Positions 50,057 through 62,955 of a stretch of DNA of 64,000 nucleotides are shown piece by piece. The DNA is from Tetrahymena thermophila SB210 (Eukaryota; Ciliophora; Oligohymenophorea; Hymenostomatida; Tetrahymenidae). Position numbers and translations under genes: made by a program. The stretch spans positions 496,001 through 560,000 of the forward strand of contig NW_002476364.1 of assembly GCF_000189635.1 (NCBI RefSeq), written 5' to 3'. The notes below the pieces were generated by a model. The model had not been told where the DNA came from, made no database searches, and saw only the letters and a program-made list of their open reading frames with translations. The first letter of the stretch is position 1. Each line of letters opens with the position of its first letter.

Positions 50057-50587
50057 AAAAAAGTTGTTGGTTTGTAAATAAAGAAAGTACCCACTCAGTT
50101 ATAGAGTATCAATAAATGAATTAATGCACAAATAAATAAATAAATAAAATAATAATAATAAAAATTTTCCTAAATTATTTATCTTAAAATAAAATAATTA
50201 AAATAAATAAATAAATCAATTAAAATGAGTTAAGAAAAAATAAAAAGTACTAACTTACTTACTATATAAATTAATATGTATTTATGTAAATAATTTCATT
50301 TTTCTTCTAATTTTCCACATTTTTAATTAATTATTAATTGACCAATTGTTAATTGTTCAATTTTAATCATTTCACTCTCATTTATATTTATTTATTTATA
50401 TCCAATCATCCATCTATATTTATTTGTATTTGATTCAAAAAAACTCTTTTTTTATAGATTTCTTTACTTTTGAACTTGTAAGATTCTCTTTTTTAAATTA
50501 TAACTTTGCTTGTTTTCTTTAGAGATTTTAACACAGTTCGCTTTTATTTTTGAAAATTTTTATAAATGCAAATTAACAATTTAGCAA
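50057..50587. other. AT-rich spacer between convergent genes
   Basis: Contains AAATAAATAAAT runs near 50132-50150 and no recognisable gene. Confidence 0.5.
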
Positions 50588-51307
50588 TCAGCATGTAGAA
50601 TCTAATCCTGGACTTATCTATTGATAAGAAAGTTCGCAACTAGTTGAATCACTCTGTTTTTTATATGAAAAGTTCAAAATTTCTTTTATTTAAAAATTAA
50701 AATACTTGACAAGCATTATAGTATGAAGTACACTGACTCATGCAAACAGGAAGTGTTTTATCTTCTACAAATTATAATTAATTAATTAATATTGAGTTTA
50801 AATTACTTTTTTATAATTGAATACCTTTAGTATCGCAGGGAGGAAAATTCCATTAGCACAAGAACTGTTTATATGCATTATAGCATTTATCGTTGTAAAG
50901 CAATATTACACTCGCTCTATTTATAGAGAAATCATTTTAAAATACAATAAAATTACTACTTAAACTACCCTTTGCTTATTTCAGAAATCAGTCTTTACTC
51001 TATTTACTTTATGAAAACATCTTTTATATATAAATCTCTAGCACTTGTAGTATAACTTGGCCATACAACCTTTAATATTTATACAAACATAATTCAAACT
51101 ATTAAATTTCTATTCATTTATTTATATATTTACTCTTTCAAGAGGAACGCATATGTTAGGATACAGATAATCCTGACAGAAACTAATATCCTTCAAATAA
51201 GCTTTAGAGCTAACACAAGTACCGCTTTCATAGCCACTTAGCTGGCATCCTTTAACAAGTGAATAAACAAAATATAAAGCTAGAAATATATAAAATATAG
51301 TTTTCAT
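50588..51307 (-). CDS. Small secreted frizzled-CRD-like protein
   Basis: A 165-residue protein in five small exons (51134-51307, 50960-51069, 50825-50916, 50706-50761, 50588-50653); all joins keep phase. A signal peptide (MKTIFYIFLALYFVYSLVKG) is followed by about ten cysteines in a frizzled-type cysteine-rich-domain order: C, C, C with YPNICVP, then YNDKCYNAYKQFLCQWNFPPC, then LPVCMSQCTSYYNAC. The pattern FLC...FPPC...C...C.....C is the characteristic second half of this fold, which binds lipids or lipid-modified ligands in animals. The protein ends shortly after the domain (LDSTC, TGA), so it is a free secreted domain or a short fragment of the usual architecture. Ligand and role are unknown. 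Confidence 0.72.
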
Positions 51308-52619
51308 AGTAATTTTTTTGATTTAAAATATATGAACCTTATTTTGTTCTATAATCAATATTTAAATTAAATCTGTAAGCTAAAAGCAAACCTGTTTTTA
51401 AAATTATTATTTGTAGAATTTTCAAAACTAATTTTTTAAATAGTTAAACAAACAAACAAACAAAAAATTAAAATCATTTTCTAAAATATTTATTAAAAGT
51501 TAGCTTAAAATTTTGATTTCAAAATTATCGTACAAAAAAATGATTAAATAAAATTAAAAAGTTAAAATTTTTTAATTAAAATTTTTATTTTAGTTTTTAA
51601 AAATGATTTTAGAATTATTTTTCTACAAAGAGAAATTTAATTTTATGCTTAAAATTTATTGTAGATTAATCAATAATTAGGAATAAATAAAAAATGAATA
51701 AAGAGATCAAACAATCTTCACATATAAAATTTGTAAGATTAATTATAGATAAATCAATGAATCAGAAAAAATAAAAAAATTTGCAAAGGGTTCGATCCTC
51801 GCAGATGAAAAATTTTGTGGAATAATGAATAGATAAAAAATTTATGAAGGGATCAATCCTCACAGATGGAAAATTTTGAAGATTAATTGAATTTTTTTCA
51901 AAGAGTTTTTTTGTTAATGGGAGAAGTTTTTTGAAAAAGTAGTTGAAAAGTATGAAAAATAAAAATTAAAAATAGATTTAAAAAATGTTTGATGAAAGAA
52001 ACTTTGGTTGTTTGGATAATAGATAATTTAAATAATCTAATAAACTTTTATTTATAATATTTATTTATTTATTGATGTGTTATTATAATAATAGTAATAA
52101 CTAGTTATTTATTTATTAATTTTATTTTTGGTGTGTTTTTGTATTCAATTTCTAATCTTAATGCTGCTTGCTTGTGTTTGCTTGAAATCTTTAATGGGTG
52201 GTTTATTTATTTATTCTATTTTGATAATAAAAATCAATCACTAAATTTTCTTCGCTCAATTCCAAAAAAATTTAAAAATTGTATTGTTAAAAAAAAGCAA
52301 AAACTAGCTGGTAAATTTTGAAAATAAATTAATACGATATGCCTTGTGCAAGATTTTTATGATTGATAAAGAAAATTTGGGAAACAAACAAAAACAATAG
52401 AATATTGGATATGAATGAATAAATATTTTTCTTATTTTGTTGTATTAAAATTAAGAAAAACAAACAATCTTTGAGGAATTGTATAGTGAGAAATCAAAGT
52501 TTTTGATAGAATTAATCATATAAAATTAATTAAAAGAAAACATAAGATTTGTTAATAAAAAACAGTAAAAAAGGAATAAATTATCCACTAAAGTGATATT
52601 ATAAGGAAATAAATAGGAC
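51308..52619. other. Divergent intergenic region
   Basis: Holds the promoters of the CRD-like gene (-) and the kinesin (+). Two imperfect direct repeats occur near 51782-51823 and 51840-51885, sharing CCTC.CAGATG.AAAATTTTG. No gene seen. Confidence 0.5.
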
Positions 52620-55600
52620 ATGTTTAAAAACAGTCTGAATTCCACACAGTTTCTGAATTAGTCAGTGACTAGTTTAGCAAGCACCTCTCCCATGAAGAAC
52701 AATCACCACAACTAAAACATAATTAGCAACCCAGAGAACATTCAAGTCATGATCAGGATAAAGAACAACTCCTTAACTGAATCCCAAAGAGTTTAAACTG
52801 ACCCTGTCGTTGTTGAAAACAATCAGATTCGTATACAATACTCAAATGAGCTTAAGTCTCAAACATATAGCTTCGATAAGGTGGCTACAAAAGACAAAGA
52901 CTAGGATTATGTATTTTAGGAAATAGGCACTCCAGTTGTCAGTTACTGTCTAAAAGGTAAAATAAAACTAAATTTCCATTTTTCAATTTCTATGTAAAAA
53001 TATTCATTGGCAGACTCAGTCTTACTTAATTCACAATAAGTATTTAATGATAAAAAATAATGCTCAAAGTACTTCAAAAATAATAACAGCAACTTCATTT
53101 AACAACTTTATCGTTAGAATATTCCATCTACAGATAAAGAAATACTATTAACATCGTTTAAATGAAATAAAATTTCTTTTACCCATTCAAATTCAATCAA
53201 TTTATTGATATTTTCACAAATAAATAATAAAAATAACAAGCAAACATATTTATCAAAGTCAGCAAAATTTAACAACTATTTTTTTAATTCAAGCAAAGGA
53301 ATATCTATCTATCTATCTATCTATCTTCTCATTTATTTTTTAAATACATCAAATAAAATTCATTCATTTAATAAAAAACAAAAAACAAAAAAGCAAAAAT
53401 TTATACACAAATTTATAATTAAAAATGCATTCATTCATTCATTCATTTATAAATAGATAGATACATTAATGAGATTTTTATTATATATGTAATACTTTAT
53501 TTGAATCAATTTATCATTTTAATCAAATGTTTATTTACTAAATTATTTTCTACACATTGAAGGGATGAATGCTTGCATCTTTGCTTATGGATAAACAGGA
53601 GCTGGTAAGACATATACCATGACTGGCACACAAACAAATCCTGGAATATAACCCAGAGTCTTAGAAAGCCTTTTCAAATAATTGAATGAGAGCCTATATA
53701 CAAACGAAATTTAAAGCTTTAAAATTTCTGTAAGCTACTATGAAATATATAACGAGTAAATAAATGACCTAATAAGCAACAGGAAGGATATTAAAGTAAG
53801 AGAAAATTTGGAAGGACCATTTATTGAAAATCTTACTTAGGTAACAGTCCATTCGTTTTATGAAGCATAAAGTACTTTTAATAATTCTACAAAAAACAGA
53901 TCAATAGCTGCTACTTAGATGAATAAGCAATCTTCGAGGTATTATTTAAATTAATATAAATTAAATCATTTTAGTTAATTAATTGACATACTTGATTGAA
54001 ATATCATTTATTTATTTATTTTATAGATCTCACTCTATTTTTACTGTTACAATTCAAATTATTGACAACAACTAGACAGAAATTTAAAGTAAATTGAATT
54101 TTGTTGATATGGCAGGAAGTGAGCGTTAAAAAAAAACATAAACAGAAGGATAGAGATTAAAAGAAGCTGGTACACTAATTAAATATGATTGATAAAGCAT
54201 TTGTATTAAATATCTTATTGATTAAATATAAATTTAGGAAGTATAAACAAAAGTCTTTTTGAGTTTTCTAAGGTTATTGCAGATTTAGCAAAGCAAAAAG
54301 CTAATGTGGTTTTCAGAAACAGCAAATTAACTCACATATTGAAAGATTGTCTTGTAGGAAATAGCAAAACTTTTATAATTTGTGCAATAAATCCATCTTT
54401 TTACCATTTAGATGAAACCGAAAACACTCTTAAATTTGCAAGCAATGCTAAATTTATTGAAACCAAACCTTTTGTTAATTAAGTTGTTAAAGTTAACACA
54501 GATGAACTTCAAAGATAGATAAAAGAGTATGAATTTACAATAGAAAGCTAATCAAAATAATTAATCGAAAAAGATCATATGATTGAATAAATGAGAATCC
54601 ATTCAGATAACTTAGACGAAGAAATCAAGTATTTATTTATTTAATTAATTATAATCTTTGATATTATTTTTATTTGATGATGTATATTTATTTATCAAGG
54701 TAAATAAGGACTTACTTTTGTAAAGAAATTCAAGATTTAGAGTCTGAAAAAATAAATCAACTGAATGAATAGCAAAATGTAAACTCAAAAAAAAATAAAT
54801 AAATTATTTTTTATTAAATTTTCTTGTTTTCAATAAAAAATAAAAAGCAAATATTAGAATTAAAGTAGCAAAATGCTTGGCTTTCCTAATAAGCGTTTGA
54901 TGTAAAAATTGAATTAATTACCTTTAATTATTCTAAAATCAATTTTTTATGAAAATTTTAAAGACTTAACTTAGCTTGAGCTAGCAGTAAGGAGTGATTG
55001 ACAATCAAGAAGCTCAAATCAAAGAATTAAAATATAAGATTTTAAAGATGCACGAAGAAAAAAATCAACATGTTTATGAAACAGAAAAATAGAAACTTCA
55101 ATTACCAATTGATTAAGATTTTACTTATGATAATTGCACAGAAGATATGACACCAACAGCAGGCTTAAGTCTGAACGTTAGGAGTAATAGCTTTGAAGAT
55201 AATGAGGAAAAGTTGATATAATTAGAAGCAAATCTTAAAACTTTAGTTAATTAAAACAAATTCAATAAAAGCATACAAAAGTAGTTAGAAGAATAGAATA
55301 AATAGCTTGAAAATGAAAAATCATTTCTAAAAAATCAGAATTCTCTTCTTCAAAATGAAAATTCATAACTCAAAAATGAAAACAAGTAAAATTTTTATTA
55401 AAATAAATTTAATTAAAATTTAAATCTTAATAAAACAGAGAAATAGATCAAAAGTCTAGTCTGCTTTTAAGATAAAAAGAAAGTTTGATCGAAGAAATGA
55501 ATAAAATTAGTTAAAATTTGGGGCTTAAGAGTTAAATGTATGTGAACGAAATAGAAAATTTAAAAGAGCAATTATAAATCTAAACTTAAAGGCTAGAAAG

Positions 55601-56985
55601 TCACTAAAAAGAAAATGATTCACTCAAAAGACAATTAAAAGAAAGAAAACAAAAAATAATTTAAGAAAAAGAAATGATTATCTAACAATCAAAAAAAATC
55701 AGCGAAATTTCTCAGTCTATCATTTCAGGTATTTATTTCTTTTTTTATAAGATAGCAATTTAGTTAATTTTCTTTATAATAAATAGAAATCTCTTAAGAT
55801 TCTTGCAGCTCAATTCAAGAAATCAGCTAAAATCAATTCAACTGCAGCATAAAAGAAATGTAAAATTATTATTTTAAAATAATATTTCAAATATTTAAAT
55901 TTAATTTATTTTTAATTAAACTTACTTGACGTGATTAATTATTCTAATCATGATTTTAATTATCTAATTTTTTTATTTATTTATTATTAAATTTATTAAT
56001 TTGGGATTAAAAGAAAAATAAATTTATATATTTTGTATTTTGAAAACAGACTTCAAAAAAAGTGTAAAGAATTAAATGAAATAAATGCTGAAGTGATTCA
56101 AGATTTAGAATAAATGAAATAGCAAAACGAAGATTTGAACAATATGATCAAGCACAATAAATCAGATAAACTAACTAATCATTTACAAGTAAAAACCAAT
56201 ATTTATTTATTTGATTATTTAATTTTGAGTTATTTTATAAAAAATTAGTTTATTTTGGAAAAAACTAAAAAAAATAAATACATTTCTGACTAACTGATAA
56301 GATATTTTATAGAGCATCCAGATTAAGATGTTAACAGAAAGAAATACGATTGCTTAAAATAATTTACTCATTTCGTTTTTTCTTCTTTGCAGAACCTTCT
56401 TTCAGCAAGAAGCTCTCATGTTTCCCTTAGTGATCTTATCCAAAATAAAGATCAAAATTCTCATCTTGTCAAAGTCAAAGAGTTCATAGATAATCCCAAT
56501 TATGATATGCTTGTGTATCACTTTAAAGAACTTTTTGATAAAGAAAAAAAGAAACTATTTAGTTAATATAAAACTCTTAAAGATTTTTTGATCATAATTG
56601 CTTAAAATTAAAGACCAGATTAAATAATTACAGAGTAAGACGAATTAAAATATGGCGAATACATTGATTTGTATGCAGAGACTAATTAAATTCATCAAAT
56701 GAGAGCTCTAATTTTCGATGAATACAATTAAGTTAATCTAAGAGTAAGTTACTTGCAAAAATTCGTTTTTTATTCTTTTTTTATTTAATAATATTTAATA
56801 TATAATAATAACTAAAGAAATCTAAGAGATCGCCAATAAAACTATTTAACAGAAATGCTTTAAGCGAAAGAAATTTGAACCAATAAAATTTAGGTGAATT
56901 CTAAAGTGTTTACGATGAGCAGAAAACAATATATGATTATTATGCATAAGGTAAGAAGAAGGTTAAGATGAATTAATAGTTCTGA
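52620..56985 (+). CDS. Kinesin with N-terminal motor domain
   Basis: About 940 residues in about twelve exons; those checked (52620-52956, 53563-53938, 54027-54169, 54238-54628) are in phase. The motor covers residues about 40-390: NIQVMIRIKN (beta-1), AYGQTGAGKTYTM (P-loop, near 53590), NKQSSRSHSIF (switch I), FVDMAGSER (switch II, DLAGSER in most kinesins), SINKSL, and SKLTHILKDCLVGNSKT. The tail is long coiled coil (QLEEQNKQLENEKSFLKNQN, ENLKEQLQIQTQRLESHQ) and ends in a basic stretch. It is an ATP-driven, probably plus-end-directed microtubule motor; the subfamily cannot be assigned. Introns interrupt the tail roughly every 50-140 codons. Intron 1 (606 bp) carries microsatellites. The join at 56189-56392 skips a short exon-like stretch that would break the frame. 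Confidence 0.9.
53302..53446. repeat. Two microsatellites in kinesin intron 1
   Basis: (TATC)n at 53302-53326 and (ATTC)n at about 53428-53446, both inside the 606-bp intron 52957-53562. Confidence 0.85.
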
Positions 56986-58034
56986 TTTTAAACAAAATCT
57001 TTTATCCTTATCAGCTAAAATTCAAAAATTAAAAATAATTAAACAAATAAACAAACAAACAAACAAACAAATAAATAAACAACCAATCAAATATAGCTGT
57101 TAAAAATTAAGAATGTTTTCCACTTTAATTTTACATTTTGACTAAAATAGTTAGTGCAGTTCTTTCTTTCAAAATTAAACAAAAAAAACAATCAAAATTG
57201 CTAACTTAACTCAAATAAACTTATAAAATTGAATTAAAAACACAAAAATTAAGAAAAAGAGTTGAAATTGGTGAATTTTTTGATGATTAATTAATGAATT
57301 TATTTATTTATTAATTTTGATATAATTTATAAAAATATAAGAAAGAATATTTAAAGAATGATAGAAAGAAAGAAAATAAATAAATAGATAAATAAAAATT
57401 AAGAAATGGTTTTAATTGAATGTATCAATCTATCTATCTATATACAATAAATAATAATAATAAATGAATGAATGATTGCACTAACTATTAGTTAATTATA
57501 TAAATATAATTTTAATTATTAAACCTATATAAATTACTCTATTTTATGTACTCCCTTACTATTATATTTCTTGTTGTTAATAAATATCTTTATAAATAAA
57601 AGCCAGCCATTCAGCCAATTATAAATATTTTCAATATGATTGTTAATTATTTTAATTTATTTATTGAGGTTTTGTTTATATATTTATTTATTTATTTATT
57701 TACTCTTTTGTTTATTTATTAGTTTGTTTGTTTGTTTTTTTTGTTTATTGTCTAGTTACTTAATTATTTACATACTTACCAACTAATTTTTGATGAAGCA
57801 AGTAAATTGATAATCAATTAACTAACTTTCAAAGCATTTATGATTGAAATTTAAATACTTAAAATTAAAAAATCCATTCATTTTTTAAATTTTTTTATAC
57901 GCTTTTTTATGTTTGCAAAATCTAATTGTTACGCCTATATTATTTTAAAACAAACAAAAATTAATAGGATATTGAAATGATAAAATAGAGTGAATGAGTA
58001 AGTAAGTAAGTGAATAGAACTAATTAATGATTAC
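56986..58034. other. AT-rich low-complexity spacer
   Basis: Contains AAACAAACAAAC (57041-57075), ATTTATTTATTT (near 57680-57710) and TTTGTTTG runs. The 3' exon of the minus-strand coiled-coil gene may be hidden here, because no TGA ends its last clear exon. Confidence 0.4.
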
Positions 58035-58802
58035 CTATTAAAGATGGTTTTCATCGTCACTATCGTTTTATGAGTTATTTTATTACTAATTTTAACTATT
58101 ACTTTATTATGAGGATATATAAATTGGCTGGTTTTGGTTTGCTGATTGATTGTTATATTAAAATCTAATTTCTTCCTAGTCTTATTCTTCTTTATTTTAT
58201 GTCACGTCGCTATCCTCTTCATCTATGTCTCTGTTGGATGCTTCGCTTATATTATTACTTACATTAATTATTTTATCTTGATTATTACTCTTTTCATCAC
58301 TATCTTCTTCGTTAGCTTAGCGCTTTATTTTAGATTACTTGCGGCTACTACTTTATTTGCTTTAACCTTTCTTTTATATATCTTCCTCCACCTTATTATT
58401 ACTAATTTCTTGCGACTAACTATCGTTCATCATCTCGTTATTATTCTATACTAACTCTCTAATCGCTTCATCTCTTTTCTCTATTTCTTCCTATGCAGCC
58501 ACTAAGAGCGCTTCTAACTCTGCTACTCGATCTCTAAGCTTAATATTTTTTAAAAAGAGTAAGTAAGTAAGTTATAATAATAAGATTGATTCATTTCTAC
58601 ATAAACAAGATAATTTATTATGACTAAAAATAAATATGTTTGTTTACAAATTGAAAATTTTGGAACTTTAAGAAACGTTTTTTTATTTAACTTTGTTGAA
58701 TTATTAAAATTAATATTGGAAAAGTAACTCTTTTACTATTTCATTTTCTTCAATCGCTTGCTTTAGCAATTCTTCTAACTAACTCGCCTCAGGCTTTTAC
58801 AT
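58035..58802 (-). CDS. Acidic coiled-coil protein, 3' end unresolved
   Basis: Two clear exons: 58737-58802 (22 codons, from ATG 58800-58802) and 58035-58538 (168 codons), joined in phase across a 198-bp intron. The product starts MQKPEASQLEELLKQAIEE, continues as coiled coil (LRDRVAELEALLVAAQEEI), then becomes a Lys/Arg-Ser patch (SSSRKQSKIKRQ) and a very acidic Asp/Glu/Gln/Asn-rich tail (EEDSDEKSNNQD, DIDEEDSDVTQNKEEQDQEE). Exon 2 ends at a GTAATC donor in phase 0, but I could not place the next exon. If it is not spliced, the frame runs on through low-complexity sequence to about 57190. GC content and GAA/GAG use set it off from the flanks. Function unknown. Confidence 0.6.
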
Positions 58803-59399
58803 ATAAATAGATTATATCCTTAAATTTTTTCTTATTTGTTTTGTTATTTTATAATTTTAATATCTTTGCTTTTTTTCCCTCTCTTTTCATAACTATTCAA
58901 AATTTCTTTCTTCTATTTATTTTATTAAAAACAAACAATTATTCTTTGTTCATTCATTGATTCATTCTTATATTCATACATTTTCATCCATAAATATCAC
59001 ACCATCATTTCAAATAACAAATTAAATCAAATAAAACAACGATTTTAGTTATGTATTCAAAAATTTATTCCTTTCTTTATTACTCTAAAAGCTTTTCTTT
59101 TCATTAATTTTCATAAGTGATTCATCTAAAATAATTTTCAAAAAGTAAAAAAGGACAATAAGAAAATTAATTTAAATAAATAAATAAATTTAAAAAATAT
59201 TTTAATAATCAAAAGGAAGTTTCCTATTAAACACTAATTCAATAAAAGTAAATTCATTTATCAAATAAATAAAAAATAAAAAATACTTTGAATTTTTGAA
59301 TAATACAAATATATATAAATAATAAGAAGTAAAATATTAAATAAATAACAATTTAGTTGCTTTTCCTTAGAAAATTCAATTCTTTTGATTTACTGTTAT
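58803..59399. other. AT-rich spacer
   Basis: Upstream of the coiled-coil gene; only low-complexity sequence seen. Confidence 0.5.
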
Positions 59400-59501
59400 T
59401 GGATTTTAAAATAATTTAAATGTTGTTAGATAAAATATATTAAAATTGAATTAATGCTCTCTTATAAATATTAAATAAATTACTAAAATTTTATGCTTTT
59501 T

Positions 59502-59537
<36 letters not shown>

Positions 59538-60045
59538 AATATTTAAAAATTGGTTAACACTCTAATATAAATATGAAATAAAAAACAAAAATTATTACAA
59601 AATAAATTTATAAAATTTATTATTAAAAGAATTTAAATTTAATAAAATACTAAAATTTTATGCTTTTTTTGATAAAAATATTTAAAAATAAATTAACACT
59701 CAAACTAAAATTATTACAAAATTTAAATTAATTTTATAAATTTGTTGTTTAAATAATTTAAATTAAATTAAATTTACTAAAATGTATGCTTTATTAGATG
59801 GAAATATGTTAAAAATGAGTTAAAACTCTAATATAAATATTAAATAAAATACTAAAATTATTACAAAATTTAAATTATTTTTATAAATTTGTTGTTAAAA
59901 TAATTTAAATTAAATTAATTTTATTAAAATTTTATGCTATTTTAGATGAAGATATATTAAAATTGGATTAACACTCTAATATAAATATTAAATAAAATAC
60001 TAAAATTATTACAAAATTTCAATAAATTATATAAATTTGTTGATT
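59400..60045. repeat. Diverged AT-rich tandem repeats
   Basis: About five diverged units carrying TTTTATGCT..TTTAGAT, then TTAACACTCTAATATAAATA, then AAATACTAAAATTATTACAA and ATTTATAAATTTGTTG. Phrases recur roughly every 115-155 bp (for example near 59490, 59655, 59785 and 59930). Confidence 0.75.
59502..59536. repeat. (TAGA)n microsatellite
   Basis: Nearly nine uninterrupted units, inside the first unit of the diverged repeat array. Confidence 0.9.
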
Positions 60046-60090
60046 CTAACTAACCTGCTATGCTATAATATATTATGCTATGCTATCTCT

Positions 60091-61921
60091 TCAACCAAAA
60101 ATAGATTCTTTAACATACAAATAAATCCAGAAAACCAGCATTAAAAAGACCCAAAGCTTAAAAAATTTAGAAAGACCACCTAAAATCAATTTTAAATATT
60201 TGTTATATCAATGAAATTAAAAAATATGAATGAATACCTTCTGGACGTAAATTCTAGAGTACATCAAAGTTAGATTCAGGAGTACCAGCAATTAAAAATC
60301 TAGAATCTCCGGTAAAATCTAAACCTTTTACAACCATATCTAAATGAGTTTATTCAGCTTCAATTGACATATATCTAAGATTTGCTATTTTCACTGCTCC
60401 ATCGCAGCCTCCAAGTCCAATAAACAAACCTTCTTTGCTAAAATTAATAATTAAAACATAAAAAAATAAATAAAAAACAGTTTTTAATATTCATCTTACC
60501 TCATAGTGCAAGCACTGATTGGTTAATGGTGTGCTTTAATGGTGACAACTGGGGTAACATTTTCAGAATCCATCTTTAATTAATATTGATAAACAAATAT
60601 ATTTATATGAATGATAATTAAAAAAAAAGTTTGTTTTTAGAATATTTACTTCCCATTTTGTCAAGTAAGAAGAACCTCTACTTGGGTTAGCAACTGTGTA
60701 AATAAATTTCTCATCAAAAGAAAATCTTTTAATTTAATAAAAAAGTAAATAAATATTTTTTTATAAAGTATTGCTTGCTTGTTAGGCTAAAATAAATTTA
60801 CAAAGCACTATAAAACTTCAAGTTGAGGTCGTGAGAACCACCTCCAAGAGTTAATTTTTTGATTAATTACTTATTTTCTAAATTAAATATTCTGCAAGAT
60901 TTGTCATCGCTAGCTGAAATAATCTATTAATATTTTTTATTTATGTTACAGAGTGTAAGTAAGTAAGAAAGTAAGAAAGTTATTTATTTATTTTATAATT
61001 TAAGTTTTAAAAGCTATCCATTTTAATTCATAAATAAATAAATGAATAAATCAATTAAAGAAAAATCGAACAATCAATTTAATAATAGCAATTAAATATA
61101 AGTACTAGAGGTTTAGTAAGGTGAAAATCTACAGAGTTTATAGGAGCTGTGTGGCTTACTAATTCGAATTTTTTAGAAACTTTTAAAACGTTATTGTTTT
61201 TGTCATATTAGCAATCCCAAATCCTTTTTATTTAATTAATTAGGGGAATTTAGTGTAAACTTACATTAATAATTTTAATGGATTTGTTAATTTATTTACC
61301 TAACTATGCTATCATCACCGCCTGTAGCAACTAAAGTACCTTGATCGTTCATTTTTGCATCATTCTAGCAATTAAATAATTTAAATAAAATAAATAGAAA
61401 TAAGAAGTAGAGTAAACTTAAATTGATAATATCATACAAGAGAAGGTGGATCTGGTTCTGTAAAGTCTGCTTTAACTCTGCATAATTCATTCAAATTTCC
61501 ATTTTCATTATTTAGTTTATAAAAAATTGCATTTCCATCAGAACAAGCAACAACTATTTCAAATTTCAAATTCAAGTTCATGCGCTGTAATAAATCTTCT
61601 CCTGTATCTTAGTCATTGATGATATTGCTTAATCTATTGGCAGGCATACCTCTCTTATACACTAGCTTTAATTATTAAGATAATAAATATCTAAGTAAAT
61701 TCCATCAATATTTTTATTTTTATGTTTAATAATTTTGCTTACAAGTGAATTTTTTAGGCCTACTTTCTGGCCACCTCCACCACCAGCAAAATAAACCTTA
61801 TCTTTATACCCTAATATCTTATATAATATGCTATATTAATAATTATCTCACTATTTTTAGCATAATTTACTGAAAACACAGGTAGGTTAATTCCAAAATA
61901 CCTCCTTTTATTGGTGAACAT
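60091..61921 (-). CDS. SEC12: SEC12/PREB-type WD40 protein, Sar1 exchange factor
   Basis: A 369-residue protein in ten exons (61852-61921, 61743-61810, 61438-61665, 61300-61364, 61106-61223, 60802-60923, 60650-60725, 60500-60573, 60238-60437, 60091-60179), all in phase. SEC12/PREB is the ER membrane guanine-nucleotide exchange factor that loads Sar1 with GTP to start COPII coats. The diagnostic element is VYFAGGGGGQKVGLKNSL near the N-terminus, matching the AGGGG.AKTG loop of the family. WD40 repeats follow (ATGGDDSIVRIWDC, ISASDDKSCRIFNL, IGLGGCDGAVKIANL, KGLDFTGDSRFLIAG). A single membrane helix (FFKLWVFLMLVFWIYLYV) ends the protein, leaving a short lumenal tail, as in Sec12. Confidence 0.9.
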
Positions 61922-62082
61922 ATTTTAAAAAATCTAAATTCAATTAAAGATATTTATTAATTTCTGTAAATTAAATTTTATCAGACAAAATATAAATAAT
62001 AATCTAAACTAAATTTATCAAATCCTTTGATTGATTTATTAAGTAACCTCAGACTCAATTGTATTCTAAAATTGAAACACGT

Positions 62083-62955
62083 TATTAAAAATCTTATTAT
62101 AAATGTCTCCTTTTAACATCAAATTCTTCAAATATTATTGAAATATTTTTAAATATTTGCAAAAGAAATTTTCATTCGTTTATTTTAAGATAAATAAATA
62201 ATATTATTAGATTTTTTCAATTTTTTCATTTTTTCTGAATAAATTTAAAACAAAATATCATTTTTATATAATTTATTCGATAATTTATACAAAAATTCAT
62301 TATAAAAGCTGATTATTTATTTCAAATACTAAAAACTATTAAGAAAATAGATAGATTTTAACCATTTAAAAAGCTAGTCTATATTAAAAATCTTATTATA
62401 AATGTCTCCTTTTTCATCCAATTCTACAAATATTATTGAAATATTTTTAAATATTTGCAAAAGAAACTTTCATTGGTTTCTTTTAAGAAGTATTTGAGTT
62501 TTTCAATTTTTTCATTATCTGAATAAATTTAAAACAAAATATCATTTTTAAATAATTTATTATTATTATTATTAGATATTTTATACAAAAATTCATTATA
62601 AAAGCTGTTTATTTATCTAAAATACTAAAAACTATTAAGAAAATAGATAGGTTTTAACCATTTAAAAAGCTAGTCTATATTAAAAATCTTATTATAAATG
62701 TCTCCTTTTTCATCCAATTCTTCAAATATTATTGAAATATTTTTAAATATTTGCAAAAGAAATTTTCGTTGGTTTATTTTAAGATGTATTTGAGCTTTTC
62801 AATTTTTTCACTTTATCTAAATAAATTTTAAAAAAAATATCATTTTTAAATAATTTATTTGATATTTTATATAAAAATTCATTATAAAAGTTGTTTATTT
62901 ATTTAAAATACTAAAACATATTAAGAAAATAGATAGGTTTTAGCCATTTAAAACA
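62083..62955. repeat. Three-copy AT-rich tandem array, unit about 297 bp
   Basis: Units start with ATTAAAAATCTTATTATAAA at about 62084, 62382 and 62678 and end near GGTTTTAACCATTTAAAA. Each has TGTCTCCTTTT, CCAATTCTTCAAATATTATT and ATTCATTATAAAAGC in the same order. Unit 2 carries an extra TTATTATTATTA stretch near 62560. It lies upstream of SEC12. Confidence 0.9.

Noticed and set aside
51786..51800. GGGTTCGATCCTCGCAG resembling a tRNA T-arm
   Set aside because: No D-arm or A-box lies at the right distance upstream, the flanks are simple AT sequence, and a diverged copy nearby (about 51845) lacks the motif.
53205..53456. 83-codon plus-strand open frame
   Set aside because: It lies inside kinesin intron 1 and consists mostly of translated microsatellites.
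58146..58454. Hydrophobic 102-codon plus-strand open frame
   Set aside because: It is the mirror of an acidic, Gln/Asn/Asp-rich coding exon on the minus strand; such exons always give Ile/Leu/Phe-rich antisense frames.
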